DNA of 38,444 bases from Phycisphaerae bacterium (GCA_029858345.1 JAOUFG010000014.1:1-38444), one strand, 5' to 3'; shown: positions 22,623 through 31,256, counted from the stretch's first letter. The notes: generated by a model from the letters alone, not told the origin. Program-made: numbers and translations.

Positions 22623-24644
22623 TCTTTTAACACGTCCGTCCGTGGCGGGTCGCCTGCGGGCATTCTCGCCATCCATCTCCGGCATGTCTTTCAGTTCCTG
22701 TATCTGATCACGTAACTTTGCCGCCTTTTCAAACTCCAGCTTCTCAGCGGCCTCGAACATGTCTGCTTCAAGCTGCGCAATCATCTCCGTCCGGTCGTAC
22801 TCGGTTTCCGTAAAGTGGACGGCTTCCTGGGCGGTTTTTCTGGCCCGCAGTTCTTCGGCCAGCCCGGACTTAATCCCTTTTCGGATCGTTTCCGGCGTGA
22901 TTCCGTGCTCCGCATTGTAGGCCAGTTGAATTGTACGCCGGCGGTTGGTTTCGTCAATAGCTTTTTTCATGGAACCGGTGACGGTATCGCCGTAGAGGAT
23001 GACTTTGGCATTGACATTGCGGGCCGTCCGGCCGATGGTCTGCACCAGCGAGGTCTCGCTCCGCAAAAAGCCTTCCTTGTCGGCGTCGAGGATCGCCACC
23101 AGCGACACTTCCGGCAGGTCCAGCCCCTCCCGCAGCAGGTTGATGCCCACCAGCACGTCAAATTCGCCGCTCCGCAGGTCCCGCAGGATCTCCACCCGTT
23201 CCAGCGTCTGAATCTCGCTGTGCAGGTATTTGCAGCGGATCCCTTTGCTCGACAAAAAGCCCGACAAATCCTCCGCCAGCCGCTTGGTCAGGGTGGTCAC
23301 CAGCACCCGCTCTTTGACGGCCACACGCTCGGTGATCTGCTCCAACAGGTGGTTGATCTGGTCCGAGGCCGGATGCACAAAGATCTCCGGATCGACCAGA
23401 CCTGTTGGACGAATGATCTGCTCGACCACCTCACCCTCGCACAGTTCCAGTTCATACGGCGCCGGCGTCGCCGACACAAACACCACCTGCTTCCACCGCT
23501 GCTGAAACTCCTCGAACCGCAGCGGCCGGTTGTCCATCGCGCTGGGCAGCCGGAACCCGTGGTCGACCAGCACCTGCTTGCGGCTGCGGTCGCCGGCGTA
23601 CATCGCCCGAAGCTGCGGCAGCGTCACATGCGACTCGTCGATGAACAGCAGAAAATCCTCCGGGAAATAGTCGATCAGTGTATACGGCCGCGCTCCCGGT
23701 TTCAGGCCCGCCATGTGCCGGGCGTAGTTTTCGATGCCGCTGCAGTAGCCGACCTCGGTGATCATCTCCAGGTCGTACATCGTCCGGGCCTCCAGCCGCT
23801 GGGCCTCGAGCAGCTTGCCCTCATGCCGTAGTTGGATCAGGCGATGGTCCAGTTCTTCTTTGATGCTCGCACAGGCATGTTCGATCCGCTCAGCGGGCAG
23901 GATGTAATGCTTGGCCGGGTAAATAAAAACCTGCGATTCGGTGGCCAATGTTTCGGCGCTGACCGGGTGGATGTAGCTGATGCCCTCGATCTCGTCGCCG
24001 AAGAATTCGAAGCGAATCCCGAACGACTCATACGACGGCCACAACTCCACCACATCGCCGCGCACACGGAACTTGCCGCGGGCAAAGTCGATATCGTTGC
24101 GTTCATACTGCAGGTCCGCAAACCGCCCCAGCAGCTCGTTCCGCTCGATGGTATCACCAACGCGGATGGCGATGACGCTGGCCTGGTAATCCTCCGGGCT
24201 GCCCAGGCCGAAAATGCATGACACGCTGGCGACGATGATGACGTCGTCGCGGCTGAGTAAGCTGGTCGTGGTCGACAGACGCAGCCGGTCCAGTTCGTCA
24301 TTGCGCGAGGCGTCTTTTTCGATGTAGATATCCCGCTGCGGAATATACGCTTCCGGCTGGTAGTAATCGTAGTAGCTGACAAAATACTCGACCGCATTAT
24401 CGGGAAACAGCTCCTTGAATTCCTCATAAAGCTGGGCCGCCAGTGTTTTATTATGCGAGATGACAAGGGCAGGGCGGCGCACGCGCTCGATGACGTTGGC
24501 CATGGTGAACGTCTTGCCGCTCCCCGTAACGCCCAGCAGCGTTTGGTACCGCTTGTCTTCACCGATCCCGGCCGCAAGCGCATCGATGGCCCCGGGCTGA
24601 TCACCCCGCGGCTCGAACGCACTGTGTATCTTGAATTGTCCCAT
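22608..24644 (-). CDS. uvrB: UvrABC excision repair helicase subunit B
   Basis: This 678-residue UvrB loads at DNA damage with UvrA and recruits UvrC. Walker A is [14 protein letters not shown] (about 38-51), and the DNA-clamping beta-hairpin is [15 protein letters not shown]. Walker B is [14 protein letters not shown]. Helicase motifs near the end of domain 3 include [20 protein letters not shown] and QTIGRTARN. The C-terminal UVR motif (about 625-655, [17 protein letters not shown]) binds UvrC. The last 25 residues ([17 protein letters not shown]) are not family sequence: they are translated from a palindromic repeat and the end of a dispersed element, whose ATGA supplies the stop. The length is close to normal, so the chance tail replaced little. 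Confidence 0.97.
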   Translation of the reverse strand: MGQFKIHSAFEPRGDQPGAIDALAAGIGEDKRYQTLLGVTGSGKTFTMANVIERVRRPALVISHNKTLAAQLYEEFKELFPDNAVEYFVSYYDYYQPEAYIPQRDIYIEKDASRNDELDRLRLSTTTSLLSRDDVIIVASVSCIFGLGSPEDYQASVIAIRVGDTIERNELLGRFADLQYERNDIDFARGKFRVRGDVVELWPSYESFGIRFEFFGDEIEGISYIHPVSAETLATESQVFIYPAKHYILPAERIEHACASIKEELDHRLIQLRHEGKLLEAQRLEARTMYDLEMITEVGYCSGIENYARHMAGLKPGARPYTLIDYFPEDFLLFIDESHVTLPQLRAMYAGDRSRKQVLVDHGFRLPSAMDNRPLRFEEFQQRWKQVVFVSATPAPYELELCEGEVVEQIIRPTGLVDPEIFVHPASDQINHLLEQITERVAVKERVLVTTLTKRLAEDLSGFLSSKGIRCKYLHSEIQTLERVEILRDLRSGEFDVLVGINLLREGLDLPEVSLVAILDADKEGFLRSETSLVQTIGRTARNVNAKVILYGDTVTGSMKKAIDETNRRRTIQLAYNAEHGITPETIRKGIKSGLAEELRARKTAQEAVHFTETEYDRTEMIAQLEADMFEAAEKLEFEKAAKLRDQIQELKDMPEMDGENARRRPATDGRVKRRNHK

Positions 24645-24925
24645 ACAAGCCCGACATCATAGCATGAATTTCGCAGGTTTACACCGTTTTTATGGCCATG
24701 AAGTATATAAGAATACAGGAATGTAGGAATACAGGATATTGTGGCCGAGGCTTCCAGCTTCGGAGTAAAATAGAAAAATTCCATAAGCCCGTAGGGCTTA
24801 AATGTTGGTAGCCCCGTATGAGCGAAGCGAAATGCGGGGTTTGCGATCCATAAATCCCCGACGACCCCAACGGGGTCGAATAATTTATAAATCTACGATC
24901 AAATTAAATTTTTCTAAATTTCCCA

Positions 24926-24953
24926 TTGACATCTGGCGATATAGTGTTATAGT
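24926..24953 (+). promoter_or_regulatory. Promoter of the GntR-ABC operon
   Basis: TTGACA (24926-24931), a 16-base spacer and TATAGT (24948-24953). Transcription would start near 24960, about 20 bases before the GntR ATG. Confidence 0.7.
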
Positions 24954-24964
24954 TATGTATAACA
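24945..24964. promoter_or_regulatory. Probable GntR operator overlapping the -10 box
   Basis: TGTTATA (24945-24951) and TATAACA (24958-24964) are perfect inverted 7-base arms with a 6-base spacer. They cover the -10 box and the start of transcription. The position and symmetry fit a binding site for the dimeric YtrA-type repressor encoded just downstream, giving self-repression. Confidence 0.6.
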
Positions 24965-24980
24965 GTTATTGGAGCATGAC

Positions 24981-25412
24981 ATGTTTATACGAATAGAACC
25001 ATCTTCATCGGTGCCCATTTACCGGCAGATTGCCGACCAGATCCGGTACCAGATCGCCGCGGGAATTCTCAAAGAGGGCGATAAAGTGCCTTCTGTAAGG
25101 GAGTTAGCGGCACAATTGGCAGTCAACCAAAACACCATCCTCAAGGTCTACAATGAACTGTGTCGGGAGAATATCCTGAAAATCGAGCGGGGCGAGGGCA
25201 CCTTTGTCTCTTCCGGCAGACAGGATATCCCCATGGACGAGCGAAAAGAGATGGTTGCCGGACCCCTGCGTGAGGCGGCGGTCCTGGCGATGCAGCTGGA
25301 TATCCCCATCGAGCAGGCGGCAGACCTTTTCCGCAAAGAATACGACAAAATCAATTCCCAGCGGACAAAAGGGCAAAACGAAGGCGGCACTAAGGAGCAA
25401 ACCGATGTTTAA
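24981..25412 (+). CDS. GntR-family (YtrA subfamily) transcriptional repressor
   Basis: This 143-residue protein starts at the ATG at 24981, six bases after GGAG. The winged helix-turn-helix covers about residues 8-78: VPIYRQIADQIRYQIAAG, KVPSVRELAAQLAVNQNTIL, IERGEGTFVSS. The C-terminal part is short and helical (about 85-125), the YtrA type, with no sugar- or acid-binding domain. YtrA regulators usually control ABC transporters and sit in front of them, and the three next genes are one. The next gene starts inside the end of this one (ATGTTTAA overlap of eight bases), so translation is coupled. A palindrome over its own promoter suggests autoregulation; the inducing signal, often cell-wall stress, is not known here. 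Confidence 0.9.
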   Translation: MFIRIEPSSSVPIYRQIADQIRYQIAAGILKEGDKVPSVRELAAQLAVNQNTILKVYNELCRENILKIERGEGTFVSSGRQDIPMDERKEMVAGPLREAAVLAMQLDIPIEQAADLFRKEYDKINSQRTKGQNEGGTKEQTDV

Positions 25413-26208
25413 GCACTCTGGCAAAACCCAAGGTTGTCATTCCGAACGTCCCAATGTCATTCCGAACGGAGTGAGGAATCTATTTTTCAGCAAAATTCCT
25501 TATTTTGCACCGGCAGTTTTTCGACACTTACTCTGGAAAGAATGGCGAGAGAACCTGTGGAAATTGACCTTCGGTGGTGCGGTCAGTGCGGCATTTGTGC
25601 TGCTGCTGTTTCGGATTCGCCTCTTTCCGGATAGCCAAAATTGTATCATGATCTCATTCGTCCAGATGCTGGCACTGCCGGTGATCTACGCCCTGGACAT
25701 TTTTTCCGGCGAGATGAGCAACCGCACCATCCACCTGCTGTTCAAGTTTCCCGTCCCGCGATGGAAAATCTTTTTCAGCAAATACCTCATATCAATCGGC
25801 GGGATGGCAATCGTCTTTTTTATCAGCAGTTTGTTGATGGAACTGGTGGCACAGGGACGAGAAACCGATACGGGATTCTTGCTGAAACTAAACACTTCAT
25901 TTGGTGTGGCAGCACTGCTATTGTTTACCTGGTTTTGTGCCTTTGATGTTCAAAATCGCAGTGAAGGAGAGTCGTTGATAGCCATTATAGTGGTAATCAT
26001 TGGCTGGGGGGCCGTTTTTCTCTGGGCAGGTGTATGTAATGTTAAATGGGCAATGCATTTTGTGCCTTATAATTATATTACAATCCATGTACCCGAAAAG
26101 TCCTTTCACATTGACTTGATTCGATTAATTCTATCCACAGGATTCGCGGCGATTATAAATCTTGTTATCGCCTGTTACCGCTTTGTCAAAATCAGGAGGG
26201 TGCTATGA
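25405..26208 (+). CDS. ABC-2-type transporter permease subunit
   Basis: The 267 residues from the ATG at 25405 overlap the GntR stop by eight bases. Six membrane helices are likely (first near residues 55-75). The stretch YALDIFSGEMSNRTIHLLFKFPVPRWKIF is broken here as DIFSGEMSNRTIHLL and FPVPRWKIFFSKY, the cytoplasmic pattern of ABC-2 permeases. Residues about 10-35 (GCHSERPNVIPNGVRNLFF) are translated from a dispersed TGTCATTCCGAACG repeat and are not family sequence; the true N-terminus seems to resume at about residue 38 (VFRHLLWKEWRENLW). If the message starts upstream of GntR, as expected, this insertion is translated. It forms the exporter with the next two genes. Confidence 0.82.
   Translation: MFKHSGKTQGCHSERPNVIPNGVRNLFFSKIPYFAPAVFRHLLWKEWRENLWKLTFGGAVSAAFVLLLFRIRLFPDSQNCIMISFVQMLALPVIYALDIFSGEMSNRTIHLLFKFPVPRWKIFFSKYLISIGGMAIVFFISSLLMELVAQGRETDTGFLLKLNTSFGVAALLLFTWFCAFDVQNRSEGESLIAIIVVIIGWGAVFLWAGVCNVKWAMHFVPYNYITIHVPEKSFHIDLIRLILSTGFAAIINLVIACYRFVKIRRVL
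25435..25485. repeat. TGTCATTCCGAACG dispersed repeat inside a coding end
   Basis: TGTCATTCCGAACG occurs at 25435-25448 and again at 25455-25468, the second copy continuing GAGTGAGGAATCT. This is the well-known kind of intergenic repeat whose chance translation reads HSERSEES. Here it lies inside the permease gene and keeps the frame open. Confidence 0.75.
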
Positions 26209-28124
26209 AGATTGGGCGAATCATCCATCAGCAGGTGATGCAATTGCGATGGCACTTTCTGTCGTGCCTCGGACTTTTGATGGCATTGCCGATTGAGGAG
26301 GCGTTTATTAACTTAAGAGACGGACATGGTTTTTACGTTACCGGTTTATCACTCGGCATACCAATTGTAGTTGCGCCTTTGCTGGCCGGACTTATTGCCT
26401 GCGGCAATGTTCAGGCCGATCTTGATGAAAATCGCTTCATTTTTTGGCGGTCCAAACCGGTGGGTGTGAAAACTTTTATGACAATAAAATATCTGGTTGG
26501 GCTGTTCATGGCTTTTGTTGTGATTGCTTCACCCGTTTTGTTCGCGATTATAAGTTGTAAGTTTGTTCAGTACGAAAGAATTGAACTTGGCATTTATCAA
26601 GCAATGGGCAATTCTCTGATGATTTCTCTGCTGGCGTACAGTTTATGCTTTTTCTGTAACACGCTGGTACGAAAAACCGCGAGGGCATGGCTGATTGGGA
26701 TGGCGGTGACTGTGTTTCTGTTGCTGGTGCCGTTTGTCCTGCCGTTGAACTTCAAAGATGTCGTTTCGAGCTTTCGATATTTTTCTGTGATCTACCTGGT
26801 AATCACGCTGACGCCTTCGCTTGTCGCGTTTATTATTTCTCTTGTTGCCGTCAGCCGCGACTGGCACCTGCAAACCAATCTCAAAGGTCTGCTTTGGACA
26901 GGTGCATCGCTTATTTTCCTGCTGATGTTGCTGTTCACGCGACAAGTAGCCAACATCAAGGTGCTGGATGAAGAAGAGATTTATAATGCTTACCCTCGTT
27001 GTATGAAGCGAATTGATGGAAAACTTCTCTTGGAAACTCAATCGATACGAGAACTCGGCTCCAGTCCGGAAAAACAAACATGTGAGAATTTTTATATTAA
27101 TATAGAAAACAACCAAATCCACTTTGATACGATTGATGATCCTTTATTGCGATATCGGGGAGCAATCTTTGCTCCTGAAGCCTCTAATGAAAATGAACAT
27201 GCCACAGGAAATTTAATTTTCAAGAAAAATGATGGAAATCTCTACATTGTTTCCATGTATGTTAACAGCCGTCGGGTAAAACCAAGCAGGAGCCAAACGG
27301 TACACGAGAACGTTTATTTGAGAAGCTATGACTTAAGCAATCCCAAGTTCGAGATGGTTTCAGAGATTGATTTATCCGAATTTGTAGAGAATCCTCAATC
27401 TTGGCCCGATGTCGTAATGCGGCAAATAGAAAATAAGATCATTGCAATAGTCAATGGAAGCTGTGTTGTTGTGGAATTTGGCCCTAAAGGTCAATTGAAG
27501 GTGGCTGAAAAACTAGTGCGAAAAATCAGAGTGGGTCCTGCTTATTGGAAGGGTAAGCAATTTTCAGTTCCAATAGTTCCATTGGAGTCGATCAGTTTGG
27601 AAGATCGGATTAAGCTTAGTCTGGATTTGGCAACTGTTGATGGCTCTTATTATTTGAAAGATTTGAGTGCACGAGTCGACAAGCGTGATGGGCAATATTA
27701 CTTCATCGCTGTTTCAGAATCGGGAATAACACGTTATCAAGTGATTGGTTGGGATGATAAGTTTATTCAATGTGAGATCAAAGACTATCGTGCATTTACG
27801 GTTTTAGAACATATGGTAGATGACACATGGAAATATAAATCCCAATACTTTATAAAGGATGGAATATTGTACACCTATGCCAATAAATCTTTGGTTGTTT
27901 TTGACATTCGTTCTGATCGCATCCGAAAACTGGGACACTATATTCGACCGAAGCAGATAGAGGATATCGAAGTGCTTGACAACGGCGACATTCTTTTATG
28001 TGCTGAAACTGAAAAGGGGTTCAGAATACCTAGTGATGCAAGTTCCAGAGAGGTTAATTATCTTGTCAGAAGTGGTTGTTTTACCGGTAAAGTTTGTCTT
28101 TCTTTATTAAAAAATCCGAAATAG
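26205..28124 (+). CDS. ABC-2-type permease with large extracytoplasmic domain
   Basis: This 639-residue protein overlaps the previous gene by ATGA. Residues about 15-260 contain six or seven membrane helices with the ABC-2 style DLDENRFIFWRSKPVGVKTF segment after the second helix. From about 265 to the end it is soluble and mostly beta, with repeating strand patterns (YLRSYDLSNPKFEMVSEIDL, SLVVFDIRSDRIRKLGHY, IEVLDNGDILLCAET), like blades of a propeller. Such an added domain is unusual for exporter permeases and may be a sensor or binding part outside the cell. The codons of this half are visibly richer in A and T than the membrane half, which suggests separate origin or weaker constraint. 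The paired permease is the upstream gene and the ATPase is downstream. Confidence 0.75.
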   Translation: MKIGRIIHQQVMQLRWHFLSCLGLLMALPIEEAFINLRDGHGFYVTGLSLGIPIVVAPLLAGLIACGNVQADLDENRFIFWRSKPVGVKTFMTIKYLVGLFMAFVVIASPVLFAIISCKFVQYERIELGIYQAMGNSLMISLLAYSLCFFCNTLVRKTARAWLIGMAVTVFLLLVPFVLPLNFKDVVSSFRYFSVIYLVITLTPSLVAFIISLVAVSRDWHLQTNLKGLLWTGASLIFLLMLLFTRQVANIKVLDEEEIYNAYPRCMKRIDGKLLLETQSIRELGSSPEKQTCENFYINIENNQIHFDTIDDPLLRYRGAIFAPEASNENEHATGNLIFKKNDGNLYIVSMYVNSRRVKPSRSQTVHENVYLRSYDLSNPKFEMVSEIDLSEFVENPQSWPDVVMRQIENKIIAIVNGSCVVVEFGPKGQLKVAEKLVRKIRVGPAYWKGKQFSVPIVPLESISLEDRIKLSLDLATVDGSYYLKDLSARVDKRDGQYYFIAVSESGITRYQVIGWDDKFIQCEIKDYRAFTVLEHMVDDTWKYKSQYFIKDGILYTYANKSLVVFDIRSDRIRKLGHYIRPKQIEDIEVLDNGDILLCAETEKGFRIPSDASSREVNYLVRSGCFTGKVCLSLLKNPK

Positions 28125-28137
28125 TGGGAGTAATATT

Positions 28138-29043
28138 ATGACAGAAGCAGCAATAGAGATTAAAGATTTACATTTTTCGTATGGGCGTAAGAAGGTGTTG
28201 ACGGGGGTGAATCTGGATGTCCCGGCGGGGTCGATTTTTGGGTTTCTTGGCCGCAATGGCGCGGGCAAGACCACGTTGATCAAGACACTGTTGGGCTTGC
28301 AGAAACCGTCGGCAGGCAAAGGTTCGATTTTGGGGTTGGATTGTTTCGAGCATGCACTCGAGGTTCGCAAGCGAATCGGCTACATGGCCGAGGACCAGCA
28401 GATGTACGGCTGGATGCGCGTCGGCCAGATCATTAATTGGGTCGCGGGCTTTTATCCCAACTGGGACATGACATTCACAGACGAACTGGTGGACATCCTG
28501 CGGCTGTCCAAAAACACAAAAGTCAAGGCGTTATCAAAAGGGCAGAATTCCAGCTTAGCACTCCTGCTGGCATTGGGTCACCATCCCGAACTGGTCATCC
28601 TCGACGACCCAACGCTGGGACTTGATCCAATCGCCCGCAAGGATTTCCTACGCCATGTCATCGAGCTTTTGCAGAGCAACAATGTCACCGTCTTCTTTTC
28701 CAGCCACCTGCTCTACGAGATCGAGCCGGTCGCTGACCACATCGCCATCCTCGACGCTGGCGTCATCCGCAAAACCGGCAAAACAGAGAACCTGCGAGAC
28801 AGTGTTCGCAAATTCCTGCTGAGTCCAAAATCGGAGGCAGACTTTTCAAATATTGGGGGACTCTTGGACGTCATGCATTCCGGCGACAGCGTCTCGGTGA
28901 CGATTGAAGATTGCACTGATGAAAAACGAAGCCAATTACAAGCCCATTCGGCAAACGGGATGACGGAAACGGCTTTGAACCTCGACGAAATCTTCGAAGC
29001 GTATGTGATTGGCAACAAAGGCGAATTGCTCGCGACAGGGTAA
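28138..29043 (+). CDS. ABC transporter ATP-binding protein (YtrB-like)
   Basis: This 301-residue ATPase energises the two permeases before it. Walker A is GFLGRNGAGKTTLIKTLLGL (about 35-54) and the Q-loop region is YMAEDQQMYGWM. The signature LSKGQNSSLALLLALG (about 135-150) differs from the usual LSGGQ. Walker B and D-loop are LVILDDPTLGLDPIARK, with Asp rather than the usual Glu after the Walker B Asp, and the switch His is in FFSSHLLYEIE. The C-terminal 75 residues are a poorly conserved extension common in ABC-2 exporters. GGGAG lies eight bases before the ATG. Substitution of the catalytic Glu (DDP in place of DEP) occurs in YtrB-like relatives and may lower turnover. The substrate is unknown; regulation by the GntR gene is likely. 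Confidence 0.9.
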   Translation: MTEAAIEIKDLHFSYGRKKVLTGVNLDVPAGSIFGFLGRNGAGKTTLIKTLLGLQKPSAGKGSILGLDCFEHALEVRKRIGYMAEDQQMYGWMRVGQIINWVAGFYPNWDMTFTDELVDILRLSKNTKVKALSKGQNSSLALLLALGHHPELVILDDPTLGLDPIARKDFLRHVIELLQSNNVTVFFSSHLLYEIEPVADHIAILDAGVIRKTGKTENLRDSVRKFLLSPKSEADFSNIGGLLDVMHSGDSVSVTIEDCTDEKRSQLQAHSANGMTETALNLDEIFEAYVIGNKGELLATG

Positions 29044-29407
29044 TCAAACGGATTATTATTGAATGATTCATTTTGAATCTGTGGCTGTTAAAATCGCCCG
29101 GGGTTTAGCCGGACTGCTCGGAGTCGGGCGGGGACACAGAAACATGTTTCGAGCATTCCGGCCGGATCTGAGCAGTTTAGCAGCCGAATCGGTTGCGGCG
29201 ATTTCTTTCCGTGCACTTCCGTGTATTCCGTGGTTAATTTTCATTCGCGTTTATTCGCGTGTATCCACCCTCCGTAGCAGAGCTACTGCGGAGGACGGGT
29301 TCGCGGTTCTGATGTTATGCGGGCGCGTAAAAAAGCCGCAGCGGGCTTTTTTCAAAGCGGGCTGCGACTGTTGGGATTCATCCGTTGAATCAATTGCCGT
29401 GTTCGCG
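29044..29407. repeat. Intergenic repeat mosaic between the ABC operon and rpsU
   Basis: No gene is supported. A unit at 29129-29210 (GGGACACAGA to GGTTGCGGCGATTTC) is repeated imperfectly at 38131-38208. It is followed by GTGTATTCCGTGGTTAATTT and CATTCGCGTTTATTCGCGTG (about 29220-29262), relatives of the ACCACGAAT element ends, and an imperfect palindrome around CCTCCGTAGCAGAGCTACTG (29269-29294). The terminator below completes the region. These look like accumulated dispersed repeats. Confidence 0.65.
29329..29352. terminator. Bidirectional terminator between the ABC operon and rpsU
   Basis: AAAAAAGCC (29329-29337) pairs perfectly with GGCTTTTTT (29344-29352) around a 6-base loop. It gives a T run on both strands, so it can end both the ABC operon and rpsU, which converge here. 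Confidence 0.8.
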
Positions 29408-29605
29408 TTAGATGCGTTTGGTCGAGCTGGTGATGCGGCTCATCCGCTGCGATTTTTTGCGTTTGCGGCGGTTGACCTCAGAGGGCTTCTCGTAGTAGCT
29501 GTTCCGCTTGATATCGCGGATCAGGCCTTCCTTTTCGCACATCTTCTTAAACCGCTTGACCATCTGCTGGATACTCTCACCGGCTCTTGACTTCACTTTA
29601 ATCAT
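29408..29605 (-). CDS. rpsU: Small ribosomal subunit protein bS21
   Basis: This 65-residue basic protein is a clear bS21: MIKVKSRAGESIQQMVKRFK, then CEKEGLIRDIKRNSYYEKPS and a basic tail RKRKKSQRMSRI. It binds the 30S platform next to the anti-Shine-Dalgarno end of 16S rRNA and helps initiation. The full conserved region is present and the length is normal. It is a single-gene unit on the minus strand with a plausible promoter 80-105 bases upstream and a shared terminator downstream. Confidence 0.97.
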   Translation of the reverse strand: MIKVKSRAGESIQQMVKRFKKMCEKEGLIRDIKRNSYYEKPSEVNRRKRKKSQRMSRITSSTKRI

Positions 29606-29923
29606 ACTGGCTTAAACACCTCTCTTAAACGATTACAAACGCTTTTACTAACTTACCACCCTTACAGGTGACGAAAAGCCCTAACATAGTTATTTGTCGG
29701 ACAATTTCAAGAAAATTCACACAATTTTTTAAATAGAACCACGAATCCCAATGCATCGGGACGAATCATCACTAATCTTAAAAGCTTAAAATCGCCTTTT
29801 TCATGGCCCTAAGGCCGTTTTTCAGGTAAAAAACGGCCCGGTCTGTCATGTGGGGCTTGCTTTACTGTAAACGCTTTTATATAAATAACTTAGCGTGTAT
29901 TTGTGTGAATTCGTGGTTCGATG
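29606..29923. repeat. Intergenic region with an inverted-repeat element
   Basis: No gene is supported. An element is bounded by GAACCACGAAT (29736-29746) and its exact inverse ATTCGTGGTTC (29909-29919), the same ends as at 22458-22622. Inside lie a palindrome around TCCCAATGCATCGGGA (29746-29761) and a perfect 10-bp stem GGCCGTTTTT/AAAAACGGCC with a 6-base loop (29813-29838). The stem lies about 90 bases past the rodA stop and could act as its terminator, although no T run follows it on the minus strand. The rpsU promoter is at the low end. Confidence 0.65.
29683..29710 (-). promoter_or_regulatory. rpsU: Possible rpsU promoter
   Basis: On the minus strand TTGAAA (29710-29705) and TATGTT (29688-29683) are 16 bases apart, leaving a leader of roughly 70 bases before rpsU. 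Confidence 0.4.
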
Positions 29924-31252
29924 TTATCCAAATTCAAAGGGTTTTTTGGCGACGGAGAAGGGGCGGTGCTTTCCGATGTTGTTGAGCAGGCCGATGGCGA
30001 TGAGGTTGGCGACCATGCTGGAGCCGCCGTAACTGACCAACGGCAGCGTCAGCCCGGTAATGGGCATCAGTCCCAGCGTCATGCCGACATTGACCAGCAC
30101 CTGCACGGCGAACATCGCGGCGATACCCACCGCGACCAACCGACCGAACGGGTCGGTATTGAGCCAGCCCAATTCGATGGCGCAGGCGATAATCGTAATA
30201 TACAGCATCAGCAATACCCCGCAGCCGAGAACACCAAACTGGTGGGCGATCATCGGGAAAATCATGTCGTTATCCGCTTCCGGCAGATGGGCATAGGCGG
30301 TTTCCAGATACGGCCCCTTGCCGAAGCCGTAGCCGCACAACCCGCCGGAAGCGATGGCCCGTTTTGCGTGAAGAAGCTGAAAGCCCTCGTCTCCTTTCCA
30401 GCTCCGCAGGTTATCCGGGTCGCCCACGAGGATTTTGGCCAATGTCTCATGGTTTTCAGCGGCGGCAAAGATTTTATCATTCTGCAGCAGGACCGAGGAG
30501 ATCCGCATTCGCTGGTACGACTTCATAGATTTCCACATGATCGGACTGACGGCCAGCCCGATGCAGAGAATAATGACCAGGTGCTTGACCCGGGCTCCGG
30601 CCACAAAAAGCATGGTAAACAGCACCGGCATCAATAATACCGTCGTCCCCAGGTCCGGCTCCAGCAGGATCAGCACCATGGCCAGCAGTGTCAGGGTGAA
30701 CGGTCCGATAAGACCGGCGAATGTGCGGTAATTGGACCGAAACCGCAGATACCACGCCAGCGCGAGGATATAGGCGACCTTGCAGAACTCCGACGGCTGA
30801 ATCAGAAAGCCGAAGCCGATCTTGATCCAGCGGTGCATGCCGAGGCGGTCGTGGACGAAGGGGATCGTGAAAATTTCCTTGTCCGCCAGAATAATGGCCA
30901 GCAGGAAAAGGATCAGGCCATAGAGCAGATAGCTGATCGGGCCGAGGTGTCGATAATCGAACAGATTTACCAGGGCGAGACAGAAAAACCCCGCTCCGGC
31001 ATAAGCAAGCTGCTTTTTCCATTTATTGCTGTATTTATTGGGGCTTGAGACCTGAGGCCTGGGACCTGAGGCCTGAGAGTCTGTTCCGGGAGCATTATTC
31101 TTGTATTCCTGTGTTCCTGTGTCCTTGTATTCCTGAACCGGATGTCCGATGGCGTAGATGGTCAGGATGCTGACACAGACCAGCAGCATCGTTGCGGTAA
31201 GCAGCAGCATCCGCATCAGTAAAAACCGGCCCTCAAAAATCGAAAATATCAT
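29924..31252 (-). CDS. rodA: Rod-shape SEDS protein, peptidoglycan glycosyltransferase
   Basis: This 442-residue protein has about ten membrane helices and the marks of the RodA/FtsW family: GMHRWIKIGFGFLIQPSEF (about 136-154), VLILLEPDLGTTVLL, the long extracytoplasmic loop with GGLCGYGFGKGP, DMIFPMIAHQFG, and GLTLPLVSYGGSSMVANL near the end. SEDS proteins polymerise glycan strands of peptidoglycan with a partner transpeptidase. No mrd or mre neighbour is present. Residues about 40-75 (QEYKDTGTQEYKN, then SGPRPQVSSPNKY) are an insertion translated from degenerate simple repeats, lying in the first loop after helix 1. I keep the ATG at 31252; an ATG at 31216 would still leave helix 1 intact. 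RodA rather than FtsW is judged from overall feel and is not certain. Confidence 0.88.
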   Translation of the reverse strand: MIFSIFEGRFLLMRMLLLTATMLLVCVSILTIYAIGHPVQEYKDTGTQEYKNNAPGTDSQASGPRPQVSSPNKYSNKWKKQLAYAGAGFFCLALVNLFDYRHLGPISYLLYGLILFLLAIILADKEIFTIPFVHDRLGMHRWIKIGFGFLIQPSEFCKVAYILALAWYLRFRSNYRTFAGLIGPFTLTLLAMVLILLEPDLGTTVLLMPVLFTMLFVAGARVKHLVIILCIGLAVSPIMWKSMKSYQRMRISSVLLQNDKIFAAAENHETLAKILVGDPDNLRSWKGDEGFQLLHAKRAIASGGLCGYGFGKGPYLETAYAHLPEADNDMIFPMIAHQFGVLGCGVLLMLYITIIACAIELGWLNTDPFGRLVAVGIAAMFAVQVLVNVGMTLGLMPITGLTLPLVSYGGSSMVANLIAIGLLNNIGKHRPFSVAKKPFEFG

Positions 31253-31256
31253 AGGT

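Larger units (their letters stand above)
24645..24980. repeat. Intergenic region with palindromic repeats before the GntR gene
   Basis: No gene is supported here. The stretch holds a degenerate GAATACAGGAATGTAGGAAT simple repeat (about 24709-24733), a perfect palindrome TAAGCCC gta GGGCTTA (24784-24800), a longer inverted pair around GCCCCGTAT and ATGCGGGGT (24810-24840), and GACCCC aac GGGGTC (24863-24877). These belong to the short GC-rich palindromes seen repeatedly in this window. The last 60 bases hold the GntR promoter. Confidence 0.7.

Noticed and set aside
23837-24784. Long open frame opposite and within uvrB
   Set aside because: It lies in another frame of a firm gene, is very rich in Arg and Ser, and has no recognisable motif; a shadow.
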